A stretch of DNA of 64,000 nt from Flavobacterium sp. UBA7663 (GCF_002483315.1 NZ_DLHR01000015.1:294957-358956); one strand, 5' to 3'. Counted from the first letter of the stretch, positions 43,461 through 53,136 are shown. Notes: a model not told the origin generated them from the letters alone. Numbers and translations: made by a program.

Positions 43461-44033
43461 TTAAAATGTATCTAAAACCAAACTCAATCTTTCAGTAACT
43501 TCTTGAATTGATCCAATACCATCAACGGCATAAAACTTGTTTTGCGCTTTGTAATAATCCATTAATGGCGCAGTTTTTTCGTTGTATTCTTGGTAACGAT
43601 TTCTGATTTTTTCTTCGTCTTGATCGTCTGGTCTACCTGAAGTTTTTCCTCTTTCTAACAAACGTTGCACTAAGATTTCATCATTCGCTTCCAAAGCTAC
43701 TATAGCTGTAATTTCTTGATTTTTACTTTCTAAAAACTTATCTAAAGCTTCTGCTTGAGCAATTGTTCTTGGAAAACCATCAAATAAAAAACCTGCTGCT
43801 TGTGGATTTTTGTCTACTTCACTTTGCAACATTTTAATAGTTACTTCATCTGGAACCAAATCACCTTTATCCATAAAAGTTTTAGCTAATCTTCCTAATT
43901 CCGTGTCATTTTTGATATTAAATCTAAAAATATCTCCTGTAGATAAATGAACTAAATTGTATTTGTGCTTTAAAAAATCGGCTTGTGTTCCTTTTCCTGC
44001 TCCTGGTTTACCAAATAATACGATATTGATCAT
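43461..44033 (-). CDS. adk: Adenylate kinase
   Basis: 190 residues. P-loop GKPGAGKGTQADFL, LSTGDIFRFNIKN, LFDGFPRTIAQAEAL and RGKTSGRPDDQDEEK are diagnostic. The lid is the short form without a zinc-binding Cys cluster. It interconverts ATP+AMP and 2 ADP. It lies 30 bases after hpt and is co-transcribed; in some relatives the two are fused, but here they are separate. Confidence 0.97.
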   Translation of the reverse strand: MINIVLFGKPGAGKGTQADFLKHKYNLVHLSTGDIFRFNIKNDTELGRLAKTFMDKGDLVPDEVTIKMLQSEVDKNPQAAGFLFDGFPRTIAQAEALDKFLESKNQEITAIVALEANDEILVQRLLERGKTSGRPDDQDEEKIRNRYQEYNEKTAPLMDYYKAQNKFYAVDGIGSIQEVTERLSLVLDTF

Positions 44034-44063
44034 TGTTTTGTTATGTTAAGTTGTAATAGTTAG

Positions 44064-44594
44064 TTATTCTGATAATTGATAAATGTCTTTTAAATTTCTT
44101 CCTAAACCATCGTAGTCTAAACCATATCCTACTATAAATTTATTTGGAATTCGAATGCCTACATAATCTAGTTTAATGTCTTTTTTGTAAGCTTCTGGTT
44201 TTAAGAATAAAGTAGCAATTTTGAAATGTTTTACATTGTGTTGTTTCATAATAGCTTTTAATTCCTCAATAGTATTACCAGTATCTACAATATCTTCCAC
44301 GATAATTACAGAACGACCTTCTAAACTTTGGTTCAAACCAATTAGTTCTTTTACTTCGTTTGTGGTTTGTGTTCCTTCGTACGATGCCATTTTTACGAAT
44401 GAAACTTCGCAATTGTGACTGTATTTTTTTAATAAATCAGCCACGACCATGAATGCGCCATTCAAAACTCCAATAAAAACAGGAACATCATCGCAAAAAT
44501 CGTCTTCAATTTGTTTGGCCATGTTTTCTATGGCGAAGTTAATTTCCTCTCCCGAAATAAAAACTTCAAATTTCTTATCGTGTAGTTGTATCAC
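44064..44594 (-). CDS. hpt: Hypoxanthine phosphoribosyltransferase
   Basis: 176 residues. The PRPP-binding loop VIIVEDIVDTGNTIEEL is intact, and FIGVLNGAFMVVADLL and VKMASYEGTQTT are typical of HPRTs. It salvages hypoxanthine and guanine to IMP and GMP. A good promoter precedes it, divergent from the next gene, and adk follows. Confidence 0.96.
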   Translation of the reverse strand: MIQLHDKKFEVFISGEEINFAIENMAKQIEDDFCDDVPVFIGVLNGAFMVVADLLKKYSHNCEVSFVKMASYEGTQTTNEVKELIGLNQSLEGRSVIIVEDIVDTGNTIEELKAIMKQHNVKHFKIATLFLKPEAYKKDIKLDYVGIRIPNKFIVGYGLDYDGLGRNLKDIYQLSE

Positions 44595-44619
44595 TTTGGT
44601 TAGATTTAGAAATAAACAA

Positions 44620-44652
44620 CAAATTTAAGAAAGTCAAATGAATAGCTACAAA
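44620..44652 (-). promoter_or_regulatory. Promoter of hpt-adk
   Basis: Minus-strand TTTG (44649-44652), 21 bases, TAAATTTG (44620-44627), about 25 bases before the hpt ATG. Confidence 0.65.
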
Positions 44653-44678
44653 GTATTTCAACTTTTTTGCAAATTTGA

Positions 44679-44686
44679 TATATTTA
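44679..44686 (+). promoter_or_regulatory. -7-like element four bases before the HEAT-like gene
   Basis: TATATTTA differs from TAnnTTTG at the last base and ends four bases before ATG 44691, the same geometry as four other genes in the window. Confidence 0.35.
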
Positions 44687-44690
44687 CCAA

Positions 44691-45239
44691 ATGAAAAGTC
44701 AAATGTATCAGAAAATCGAAGAAAGCACTTGCCATGTTGCCAGCCGAAAAATGGTGAGCAATTTTGCTATGAAAGATAAAAATCATCTAAAAGAAATGAT
44801 ACAACTTGCTTTTGACACAAAACATGAATTACATGTAAAAGCCTTTTGGAGTTTGGATTTGGTTTGCAAAAAAAAACTGAAACAATTTATTCCTCATATT
44901 GAAGATTTCTGCAGCGTTCTTCCAAAAATAAAAGATGATTCTGCATTACGACCAGCGACTAAAATTGCCTTTTTTCTCACCAAAAGCAATCACAGAAAAA
45001 ACGGAATTTCTCTCACACAAGAACAAGAACACAATTTAATCGAAGCCTTAATTGACCGATTGATTCAAGACGAAAAAGTAGCAGCAAAAGTGTATGCTAT
45101 GAAAGCCCTTTTTGTCTTGGGAAAGAAATACGATTGGGTTCACGAAGAGTTAAAAACGATTATTTCTCAAGATTATACGAATCATACCGCGGCTTATCAA
45201 GCAGCAACTCGAAATCTTTTGAAAAAACTCAACAAGTAA
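44691..45239 (+). CDS. Hypothetical all-helical (HEAT-like) protein
   Basis: 182 residues, no signal or membrane segment. Repeated helix pairs (ELHVKAFWSLDLVCKKKLKQ, DEKVAAKVYAMKALFVLGKK, TAAYQAATRNLLKKL) have the spacing of HEAT/armadillo-like repeats. It is basic and probably cytoplasmic. It lies upstream of purK but has its own stop, 70 bases of spacer and a separate promoter, so a purine role is not implied. Homologues are sometimes mislabelled adenylosuccinate lyase (from memory); no lyase signature is present. Confidence 0.65.
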   Translation: MKSQMYQKIEESTCHVASRKMVSNFAMKDKNHLKEMIQLAFDTKHELHVKAFWSLDLVCKKKLKQFIPHIEDFCSVLPKIKDDSALRPATKIAFFLTKSNHRKNGISLTQEQEHNLIEALIDRLIQDEKVAAKVYAMKALFVLGKKYDWVHEELKTIISQDYTNHTAAYQAATRNLLKKLNK

Positions 45240-45257
45240 CAAATTGTTAATTATCAA

Positions 45258-45288
45258 TTGTTAATTATCAATTGTCTGAGTATCTTTG
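45258..45288 (+). promoter_or_regulatory. Promoter of purK embedded in a 14-base tandem repeat
   Basis: TTG (45258-45260), 20 bases, TATCTTTG (45281-45288). The -33 TTG lies inside tandem copies of CAATTGTTAATTAT (45243-45275), so the repeat itself supplies the promoter element. Confidence 0.65.
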
Positions 45289-45309
45289 CGCAAACAACAA
45301 CACTACAAA

Positions 45310-46473
45310 ATGAATTATTTTTCTTCTGATTTTAAATTAGGAATTTTAGGAGGAGGTCAATTAGGAAAAATGCTTTTGACCGAAACTCGAAAATTTGATA
45401 TCCAAACTTTAGTTTTAGAACCAAGCGAAGAAGCTCCAGCACGATACAGTTGCAACGGATTTTACAAAGGCAGTTTGATGGATTTTGACACGGTGTACCA
45501 ATTTGGTAAAATGGTCGATTTGTTAACCATCGAAATCGAAAATGTAAGCCTAGACGCTTTAGACAAATTGGAAGAAGAAGGATTACCGATTTACCCTTCG
45601 CCAAAAACCTTACGTTTGATTCAAAACAAAGGAAAACAAAAAGATTATTACGTTTCAAACGATATTCCTACTTCGCCACACCAACGTTTTGTTGACTTAA
45701 ACGATTTGAGAAACGCTTTAGCAAAAGACGAATTAGAATTTCCATTCGTATGGAAATGCGCGCAATTTGGTTACGATGGAAATGGCGTTAAAATTTGTCG
45801 CTCGGCATTAGATTTGGTGAAATTACCCGATGTAGAATGCATTGCTGAAGAAATGGTTCCATTTAAAAATGAATTAGCGGTAATTGTAGCGCGTTCGGTT
45901 TCTGGCGAAGTGAAAACCTATCCAGTTGTAGAAATGGAATTTCATCCTGAAGCGAATCAAGTAGAATATGTAATTTGTCCAGCTCGAATTGATGAAAAAG
46001 TAGCACAAAAAGCTACCGAAGTTGCTTTAAAAGTTTCTGAGGCATTTCATCATGTTGGATTATTAGCAGTTGAAATGTTTCAAACCGAAAATGATGAAAT
46101 TTTGGTAAACGAAGTCGCTCCTCGCCCACATAATTCTGGACATTATTCGATTGAAGCGAGTTATACTTCGCAATTTGAAAACCATTTACGTGCGATTTTA
46201 AACTTACCTTTAGGCAATACCGATAGTAAAGTTGCTGGAATTATGGTAAATTTGGTAGGTGAAGAAGGTTATTCTGGACAAGTAGTTTACGAAAACATAG
46301 AGAAAATCATGGCAATCGATGGTGTAACACCACACATTTACGGAAAAAGAGAAACAAGACCTTTCCGAAAAATGGGTCACGTTACGATTGTAAATGAAGA
46401 TATGACGGAAGCAAGAAGAATTGCGGAGGAAGTTAAGAATTCTATAAGAGTAATCAGTGTTCAGTCACAGTAA
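45310..46473 (+). CDS. purK: N5-carboxyaminoimidazole ribonucleotide synthase
   Basis: 387 residues from ATG 45310 (MNYFSSDFKLGILGGGQLGK); an in-frame upstream start lies within the promoter leader. ATP-grasp features include the N-terminal GGGQLGKML, FPFVWKCAQFGYDGNG and EVAPRPHNSGHYSIEA. It converts AIR, ATP and bicarbonate to N5-CAIR in purine synthesis. The last residues (RVISVQSQ) are encoded by an AATCAGTGTTCAGT repeat. purE follows 66 bases later. Confidence 0.95.
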   Translation: MNYFSSDFKLGILGGGQLGKMLLTETRKFDIQTLVLEPSEEAPARYSCNGFYKGSLMDFDTVYQFGKMVDLLTIEIENVSLDALDKLEEEGLPIYPSPKTLRLIQNKGKQKDYYVSNDIPTSPHQRFVDLNDLRNALAKDELEFPFVWKCAQFGYDGNGVKICRSALDLVKLPDVECIAEEMVPFKNELAVIVARSVSGEVKTYPVVEMEFHPEANQVEYVICPARIDEKVAQKATEVALKVSEAFHHVGLLAVEMFQTENDEILVNEVAPRPHNSGHYSIEASYTSQFENHLRAILNLPLGNTDSKVAGIMVNLVGEEGYSGQVVYENIEKIMAIDGVTPHIYGKRETRPFRKMGHVTIVNEDMTEARRIAEEVKNSIRVISVQSQ

Positions 46474-46479
46474 TCAGTC
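46448..46479. repeat. AATCAGTGTTCAGT repeat overlapping the purK 3' end
   Basis: Two AGTAATCAGT words and one GTTCAGTCA word run across the purK stop codon. The same words occur at 41930-42062. Confidence 0.6.
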
Positions 46480-46539
46480 GAAGTTGGTAGTTTTGAAAAC
46501 TAAATTAACTTGAAACCTTAAACTTGAAACAAAAAACAA

Positions 46540-47022
46540 ATGAGTAAAGTAGCCATCATAATGGGCAGCATTTCGGATATGCCGGTAATGCAAGAAGCCA
46601 TCGACATATTAAAAGGATTTGATATCGAAACCGAAGTAGATATTGTTTCAGCACATAGAACACCTGAAAAATTATTTGATTTCAGTAAAAACGCACACGA
46701 AAGAGGTATTTCTGTAATTATTGCTGGTGCTGGTGGTGCGGCTCATTTACCTGGAATGGTTGCTTCTATGTCACCACTTCCTGTAATTGGTGTTCCTGTA
46801 AAATCGAGTAATTCAATTGATGGATGGGATTCGGTTTTATCGATTTTACAAATGCCAGGTGGCGTTCCCGTAGCAACAGTCGCTTTAAATGGAGCTAAAA
46901 ATGCTGGAATATTAGCAGCACAAATTATCGGAAGTTCTGATAAATGTGTGTTAGATAAAATCATCGCTTACAAAGAAGGGTTGAAACAAGCGGTATTAAA
47001 AGCTTCTGAAGATTTAAAATAA
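46540..47022 (+). CDS. purE: N5-CAIR mutase, class I PurE
   Basis: 160 residues. SISDMPVMQEAIDILKGFDI, VSAHRTPEKLFDFSK and AGAGGAAHLPGMVAS are the class I PurE motifs; the His in SAHRTP is the catalytic one. It rearranges N5-CAIR to CAIR, the step after PurK, whose gene lies immediately upstream. A terminator follows. Confidence 0.97.
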   Translation: MSKVAIIMGSISDMPVMQEAIDILKGFDIETEVDIVSAHRTPEKLFDFSKNAHERGISVIIAGAGGAAHLPGMVASMSPLPVIGVPVKSSNSIDGWDSVLSILQMPGGVPVATVALNGAKNAGILAAQIIGSSDKCVLDKIIAYKEGLKQAVLKASEDLK

Positions 47023-47029
47023 AAATAGA

Positions 47030-47059
47030 AAATCCCGAATTATTGCTAATTCGGGATTT
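47030..47059 (+). terminator. Terminator after purE
   Basis: AAATCCCGAATTA and TAATTCGGGATTT are perfect 13-base arms around TTGC, starting eight bases after the purE stop. The T-run is short. Confidence 0.8.
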
Positions 47060-47182
47060 CTACTCACAATTAAGTGACAACTATAAAAAAATTCTACTCT
47101 CTCTCTGATTTGGGGCAAAAAGGATGTTTCAGCATCATTTCGTCGACAAAATTATACACTTTATCGATAAAAACAAATTTTT

Positions 47183-49207
<2,025 letters not shown>

Positions 49208-49213
49208 AATATC

Positions 49214-49246
49214 AACTCCGGCAGAATTCAGAACTCTGTCGGAGTT
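49214..49246. terminator. Hairpin between convergent M3 peptidase and ATPase genes
   Basis: AACTCCGGCAGA pairs with TCTGTCGGAGTT over 12 pairs including one G-U, with a nine-base loop. The T-runs are weak, so its efficiency as a terminator is uncertain. Confidence 0.65.
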
Positions 49247-49255
49247 ATTTAAAAT

Positions 49256-50371
49256 CTACTTCAAAAACTCTCTAAAATTATCCTTATTCACCACCAAAAA
49301 ACTTGGATTATACGCATCCGAAAAAGATTTTGGTAATTTCGCTTTTTTAGTAGTTGCCCATTTGAATTCAAAAGCACTTACCTCATCCGCATTGATTTCT
49401 ACATAATCTATTTCTTGTTGGGTTGTGGTTCTCCAAAAATAAGGCTTAGCTATACTTTGTGTATAAGACAATTGTTTCATTCGTTCAGAAACTAAAAAAT
49501 TTTCCCACAATGCACCTTTATCTTGTCTGAATTCTAAAGCATTGAAATTACCAATTAGCATATTCAGCACACCATTATCATAAAAGTATATTTTTTTATT
49601 TGCTTTTATTTCGTTTCGAATATTCTTTGAAAAACTTGTCAAACGGAAAATCACAAAGCTTTTTTCCAACAGATCAATGTAATTATTTACAGTGTTTTTA
49701 TCAACTCCAACCAACTGTGCAATTTCGTTATAGCTAACTTCACTCCCCACTTGCATGGCAAGAGCGCGTAAAATTTTCTCTAAAACATCTGATTTTCTAA
49801 TACCTGCCAAAGCCAAAATATCTTTGTACAAATAACTCGAAACCAAGTTTTTCAAGATTTCGTATTCATTACCAAAATTATTGATAACATCCGGATACAT
49901 TCCGTATAATAATCGAATCTCAAGTTGTTGTTGTGCCTTCATGTAACCCACACTACTTTCAAATTCCTTCCATGAAACGGGAAACATATGAAACTCGAAT
50001 TTTCTACCTGTTAATGGCTCTTGCGTAACATTATTAATATCTAAAGAAGAAGATCCGCTAACAATAACTTGCACATCTTTTATTTGATCTACTATAATTT
50101 TCAACTTCAGCCCAATATTAGGAATGCGTTGCACCTCATCAATAAAAATATATTTATGATTACCAATAATACTTTTCAAAATTTCTGTATTAGCATTAGC
50201 TAAAGTTTCGGTTACAGTATTATCATCCCCATCCAAAAACAAATACTCTTTATCTTTTAAAATGGAATTAATTAAAGTTGTTTTTCCTACTTGTCTTGGA
50301 CCAATTAACACAATAACTTTTCCTTTGTGTAATTTTACTTCCAAATTAGCTGCTAAATCTCTAAAAATCAT
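49256..50371 (-). CDS. AAA ATPase with DUF4143 C-terminal domain
   Basis: 371 residues. Walker A LIGPRQVGKTTLINS, Walker B YIFIDEVQRIPNIG and SGSSSLDINN lie in the first 120 residues. A winged-helix-like middle (EVSYNEIAQLVGVDKNTVNN) is followed by a PD-(D/E)xK-like DUF4143 end (EIDYVEINADEVSAFEFKWA). This family is widespread in Bacteroidota and archaea with unknown biological role. The gene is divergent from a GbsR-like regulator across a region of 33-bp tandem repeats. It appears complete. Confidence 0.92.
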   Translation of the reverse strand: MIFRDLAANLEVKLHKGKVIVLIGPRQVGKTTLINSILKDKEYLFLDGDDNTVTETLANANTEILKSIIGNHKYIFIDEVQRIPNIGLKLKIIVDQIKDVQVIVSGSSSLDINNVTQEPLTGRKFEFHMFPVSWKEFESSVGYMKAQQQLEIRLLYGMYPDVINNFGNEYEILKNLVSSYLYKDILALAGIRKSDVLEKILRALAMQVGSEVSYNEIAQLVGVDKNTVNNYIDLLEKSFVIFRLTSFSKNIRNEIKANKKIYFYDNGVLNMLIGNFNALEFRQDKGALWENFLVSERMKQLSYTQSIAKPYFWRTTTQQEIDYVEINADEVSAFEFKWATTKKAKLPKSFSDAYNPSFLVVNKDNFREFLK

Positions 50372-50386
50372 ACCTTAAATTTTAAA

Positions 50387-50418
50387 CAAATTTATATATT
50401 TTATTCGTATTCACCAAA
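50387..50418 (-). promoter_or_regulatory. Promoter of the AAA/DUF4143 ATPase gene
   Basis: Minus-strand TTTG (50415-50418), 20 bases, TAAATTTG (50387-50394), 15 bases before the ATG at 50371. The -33 element lies in the first copy of the 33-bp repeat. Confidence 0.7.
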
Positions 50419-50481
50419 TTTATATATTTTTTGGTGATTACATTCACCGAATTTATATATTTTTTGGTGATTATATTCACC
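50412..50481. repeat. 33-bp tandem repeat with internal CACCAAA/TTTGGTG palindrome
   Basis: Two full units (50412-50444, 50445-50477) differ at two positions and are followed by a partial third beginning CACC; a degenerate part-unit lies at 50387-50411. In the first unit CACCAAA and TTTGGTG form seven-base arms 11 bases apart. The layout resembles an array of operator sites overlapping the ATPase promoter. Confidence 0.85.
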
Positions 50482-50525
50482 AATATTAAACTTTTTATAA
50501 TCAAAATAATAAATTTTCATTTTTT

Positions 50526-50557
50526 TTTGAAACTTTAAAAACTTTGTTGTACATTTG
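50526..50557 (+). promoter_or_regulatory. Promoter of the GbsR-like gene, leaderless geometry
   Basis: TTTG (50526-50529), 20 bases, TACATTTG (50550-50557), then TCTC and ATG at 50562. Both promoter elements are good, and the transcript should start at or within a base or two of the ATG. Confidence 0.75.
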
Positions 50558-50561
50558 TCTC

Positions 50562-51065
50562 ATGGAATTCAAAGAAGCAAAAAATAAATTCGTACAAACA
50601 TGGGGAGCTTTAGGTTCTCAATGGGGCATTAACAAAACCATGGCACAGATTCATGCGTTGTTGATGGTTTCGCACGAACCTGTTTCTATGGAAGACATTA
50701 TGGAAGAATTACAAATTTCGCGTGGTAATGCTTCTATGAATTTAAGAGCTTTAATGGATTGGGGAATCGTTTACAAAGAATACAAAGCAGGCGAAAGACG
50801 TGAATTTTTCACTGCCGAAAAAGATTTAGACGAATTAGCCGTAAAAATTTCGCGAGAAAGAAGCAAGCGCGAAATCAAACCAGCATTGAAAGTTTTGAAA
50901 GAAGTTTCATCTATTCAATCAGACAACACAGAAGCAGAAAAACATTTCGTAGATCAAACCACAAAATTGTACGACTTCGTATTAAAAGCGGATAACGTTT
51001 TGGATAAAATTACAGAATACAAAGATAATTGGTTAGCAAAATTGGTTGTTAAAATCATGAAATAA
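50562..51065 (+). CDS. GbsR/MarR-type transcriptional regulator
   Basis: 167 residues from ATG 50562 (MEFKEAKNKFVQTWGALGSQ). An upstream in-frame start falls inside the promoter. The winged helix-turn-helix covers about 25-90 (EPVSMEDIMEELQISRGNAS, NLRALMDWGIVYKEYKAGER), followed by a helical dimerisation tail. GbsR-like proteins repress transport or osmoprotectant genes; the ligand here is unknown. It precedes three small membrane-protein genes and is divergent from the ATPase gene with its operator-like repeats. Confidence 0.88.
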   Translation: MEFKEAKNKFVQTWGALGSQWGINKTMAQIHALLMVSHEPVSMEDIMEELQISRGNASMNLRALMDWGIVYKEYKAGERREFFTAEKDLDELAVKISRERSKREIKPALKVLKEVSSIQSDNTEAEKHFVDQTTKLYDFVLKADNVLDKITEYKDNWLAKLVVKIMK

Positions 51066-51119
51066 AAAAATTTAATCAAAACTTTCAATTATTTCTGAAA
51101 GTTTAAAATAATAGATAAT

Positions 51120-51458
51120 ATGGAAAATTTAAAATTAACTAATTCAATTGCAATCATAATTCCATTATTCCTTGGAGTTTTGGGAATTATAGAACCAATC
51201 AGTTTATATTTTGCAGCCTATTCAACTATGCTAACAGGTTTACTACAAATTATTGTTGGAATCTTTTTCTGGAAAAACCATAAAGAAAATATTTACATAA
51301 AAATATATTTCCTATTAGTATTGACTTTTTTCAGTTTATGGTATTACAACGTGAATGTAAACTATATCGATGAGCTGACTTGGCCGTTGATTTTTACACC
51401 ATTGGCGCTTTGCATTTATATTTCAGTAATCATTTACTCTCAAAAAGAAAAAATATGA
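51120..51458 (+). CDS. Small integral membrane protein
   Basis: 112 residues with about four hydrophobic segments (IAIIIPLFLGVLGIIEP, GLLQIIVGIFFW, FLLVLTFFSLWYYNV and ALCIYISVIIYS) and a Lys/Glu tail. No family is recognised. Its TGA stop overlaps the ATG of the next gene (ATGA), so the two are translationally coupled. It is 54 bases after the regulator and is likely in its operon. Confidence 0.6.
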   Translation: MENLKLTNSIAIIIPLFLGVLGIIEPISLYFAAYSTMLTGLLQIIVGIFFWKNHKENIYIKIYFLLVLTFFSLWYYNVNVNYIDELTWPLIFTPLALCIYISVIIYSQKEKI

Positions 51459-51799
51459 ACCTCAACATCATCGCCTATCTCATTTATTTCAGCATCACAG
51501 GCGTCATCATTGTAAAAGTTGGGAGAATCTGTTATGAAAATGGAAACATATTCGTTTCACAATTGATTCCTAATCACAAAGACTTGTGTCATAAAATAAA
51601 TCAATTGCTTTTGGTGGGATATTATCTGTTAAACATAGGTTATTGTGCGATGACAATAATTTCTTGGGAACAAATTGAAAGTATCACGCAACTCATTGAA
51701 GTGATTACCTCAAAATCGGCTTTCATTATTATTGCGATTGCCGTAATGCATTACATCAACATTATATTATTAACGAATTACATCAAAAAATTAATTTAA
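51455..51799 (+). CDS. Small integral membrane protein, paralogue of the next gene
   Basis: 114 residues from ATG 51455, which overlaps the previous stop; longer starts would run through the preceding gene. There are three to four hydrophobic helices. The segment KINQLLLVGYYLLNIGYCAM aligns with ATNKLFETGFYLLNLGFALM in the following gene, so the two are diverged duplicates. Both have the Asn-x-Leu...Gly-(F/Y)-Tyr-Leu-Leu-Asn pattern. The function is unknown. Confidence 0.65.
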   Translation: MNLNIIAYLIYFSITGVIIVKVGRICYENGNIFVSQLIPNHKDLCHKINQLLLVGYYLLNIGYCAMTIISWEQIESITQLIEVITSKSAFIIIAIAVMHYINIILLTNYIKKLI

Positions 51800-51810
51800 A
51801 CACTCGTAAT

Positions 51811-52197
51811 ATGGAAACTACAAAAATTTTAATCGGTTATGCAATTTATCTTCCCATTGCTTTATTTTTAACCTACTATGTTTCAAAAACACTTTTTAAA
51901 AACAGTAAAATTTATATGTTGGATATTTTTAAAGGTCGAGAAGAAATCGCCAACGCAACCAACAAACTATTCGAAACTGGATTTTATTTATTGAATTTAG
52001 GCTTTGCACTTATGATTTTAGAAATGAACATGTATGACAATAGTTATCAAGTTTTAATTGAAAAATTGAGCTACAAAATAGGTGGATTTTCAATTTATTT
52101 GGGAATAATGCTATTCTTAAACTTATATTTTTTCTTTAGAGGAAAACGAAAAGCAAGTCAAGCACAAGTAGAACAACGAATAGTGATTAATGGGTAA
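51811..52197 (+). CDS. Small integral membrane protein, paralogue of the previous gene
   Basis: 128 residues with an N-terminal helix (IGYAIYLPIALFLTYYV), a central pair around GFYLLNLGFALMILEM, and a last helix (YLGIMLFLNLYFFFRG) followed by a basic, Gln-rich tail. It shares the central motif with the preceding protein. It starts 11 bases downstream and completes a four-gene set with the GbsR-like regulator. It is convergent with the next gene, with two bases between the stops. Confidence 0.65.
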   Translation: METTKILIGYAIYLPIALFLTYYVSKTLFKNSKIYMLDIFKGREEIANATNKLFETGFYLLNLGFALMILEMNMYDNSYQVLIEKLSYKIGGFSIYLGIMLFLNLYFFFRGKRKASQAQVEQRIVING

Positions 52198-52199
52198 AT

Positions 52200-53039
52200 T
52201 CACAATCCTGACAGGTTTTTGAAACCTGTCAGGATTAACACCAACCACCACAAAATCGGGACACTTTCTAACCAAAACGAAGCGTAATATCTGGAACGAT
52301 TTTCATTTGCAAAAAAGAGAAAAACAGCAATAGTTCCACATACCAAAAGTTTGAAAAAAAATGGTAAAAAGTCGTGGTTATTGGTGTAGAAAAACTCTAA
52401 AATCAGCAATAAAAACAACAATACATAACCGAGTTTTTTGGTCAACTTCACTCCTATTTTCTGAGGAACAGTTTGTAAATGCAAGTCGTCATGTTTTACA
52501 TCTACAATATCAAAAACCAAAACAATAGAAAACACTAATAAAAATCTTTGAAAAGACATCAAAAGCACATCCATTGAAAACGGAATTTCAGTTTCTACCA
52601 AAGGCAAAATCACAGTTACTCCAACCCACGTAATTCCAACAATGTAGATTTTTACGCCTTTCCAATTTCTAGCGTTTTGTTTGTTTGGAAAAAAAGGTAA
52701 TGTGTATAAAAGCGTAAGTCCAAAAAAAGCAAAAGCACTTAGTTTTGATTCCCAACTCAATTGCAAGAAAAAATAAAAACAAGCCAACAACGAAATAAAA
52801 CTCAAAAAAACAATGGCTTTGAGTTCTTTTTTGATTTCGGTTTTGTTTAACCTTGCGATGGCATCATACTTCACAAAATTATAGCCAACTACCGTTCCAA
52901 AAAATGCAAAAAATGCAACTGAAAAATCGGTCTCAACACCAAAGAAATATTGCGTCATAGACACTAAAGCAAATGCCGATAACGCCACATGCAAACTACT
53001 ATTAATGTAAAAATCGAGAATTTTCTTTAAAACCACCAT
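52200..53039 (-). CDS. UbiA-like polytopic membrane protein
   Basis: 279 residues with about eight hydrophobic helices. FVKYDAIARLNK (about 54-65) and VFDIVDVKHDD (about 175-185) sit where UbiA prenyltransferases carry their two Asp-rich motifs, but the first is degenerate, so activity is uncertain. The last ten or so residues (LTGFKNLSGL) are encoded by a perfect palindromic repeat, so the natural C-terminus may have been replaced. It is transcribed alone. A prenyltransferase for quinone or lipid synthesis is the best guess. Confidence 0.65.
   Translation of the reverse strand: MVVLKKILDFYINSSLHVALSAFALVSMTQYFFGVETDFSVAFFAFFGTVVGYNFVKYDAIARLNKTEIKKELKAIVFLSFISLLACFYFFLQLSWESKLSAFAFFGLTLLYTLPFFPNKQNARNWKGVKIYIVGITWVGVTVILPLVETEIPFSMDVLLMSFQRFLLVFSIVLVFDIVDVKHDDLHLQTVPQKIGVKLTKKLGYVLLFLLLILEFFYTNNHDFLPFFFKLLVCGTIAVFLFFANENRSRYYASFWLESVPILWWLVLILTGFKNLSGL
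52204..52236. repeat. 15-bp perfect palindrome CCTGACAGGTTT type, acting as terminator
   Basis: AATCCTGACAGGTTT and AAACCTGTCAGGATT are perfect arms with a three-base loop. It lies just after the plus-strand operon ending at 52197 and inside the end of the minus-strand UbiA-like gene. Similar TCCTGACAGG palindromes are dispersed in Bacteroidota genomes (from memory). Confidence 0.85.
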
Positions 53040-53136
53040 TCAACAAAAATAATCAATCTGTTAATAAGACTCGATTTTAGTTGATAAAATCACAAAATTT
53101 CACATTTTAAAAACAAATTATTACAAGATTAATAAT

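Noticed and set aside
44691..45239. Adenylosuccinate lyase
   Set aside because: It is far too short and lacks the lyase signature; only helical repeats are visible.
49256..50371. AAA/DUF4143 gene as an antitoxin or defence gene
   Set aside because: No toxin, restriction or defence partner is adjacent; the family role is unknown, so no such function is claimed.
50412..50481. CRISPR-like array
   Set aside because: The units are adjacent without unique spacers, there are only about 2.8 copies, and no cas gene is nearby.
52204..52236. Insertion-sequence end or attachment site
   Set aside because: There is only a single short palindrome, with no transposase or integrase and no flanking target duplication.
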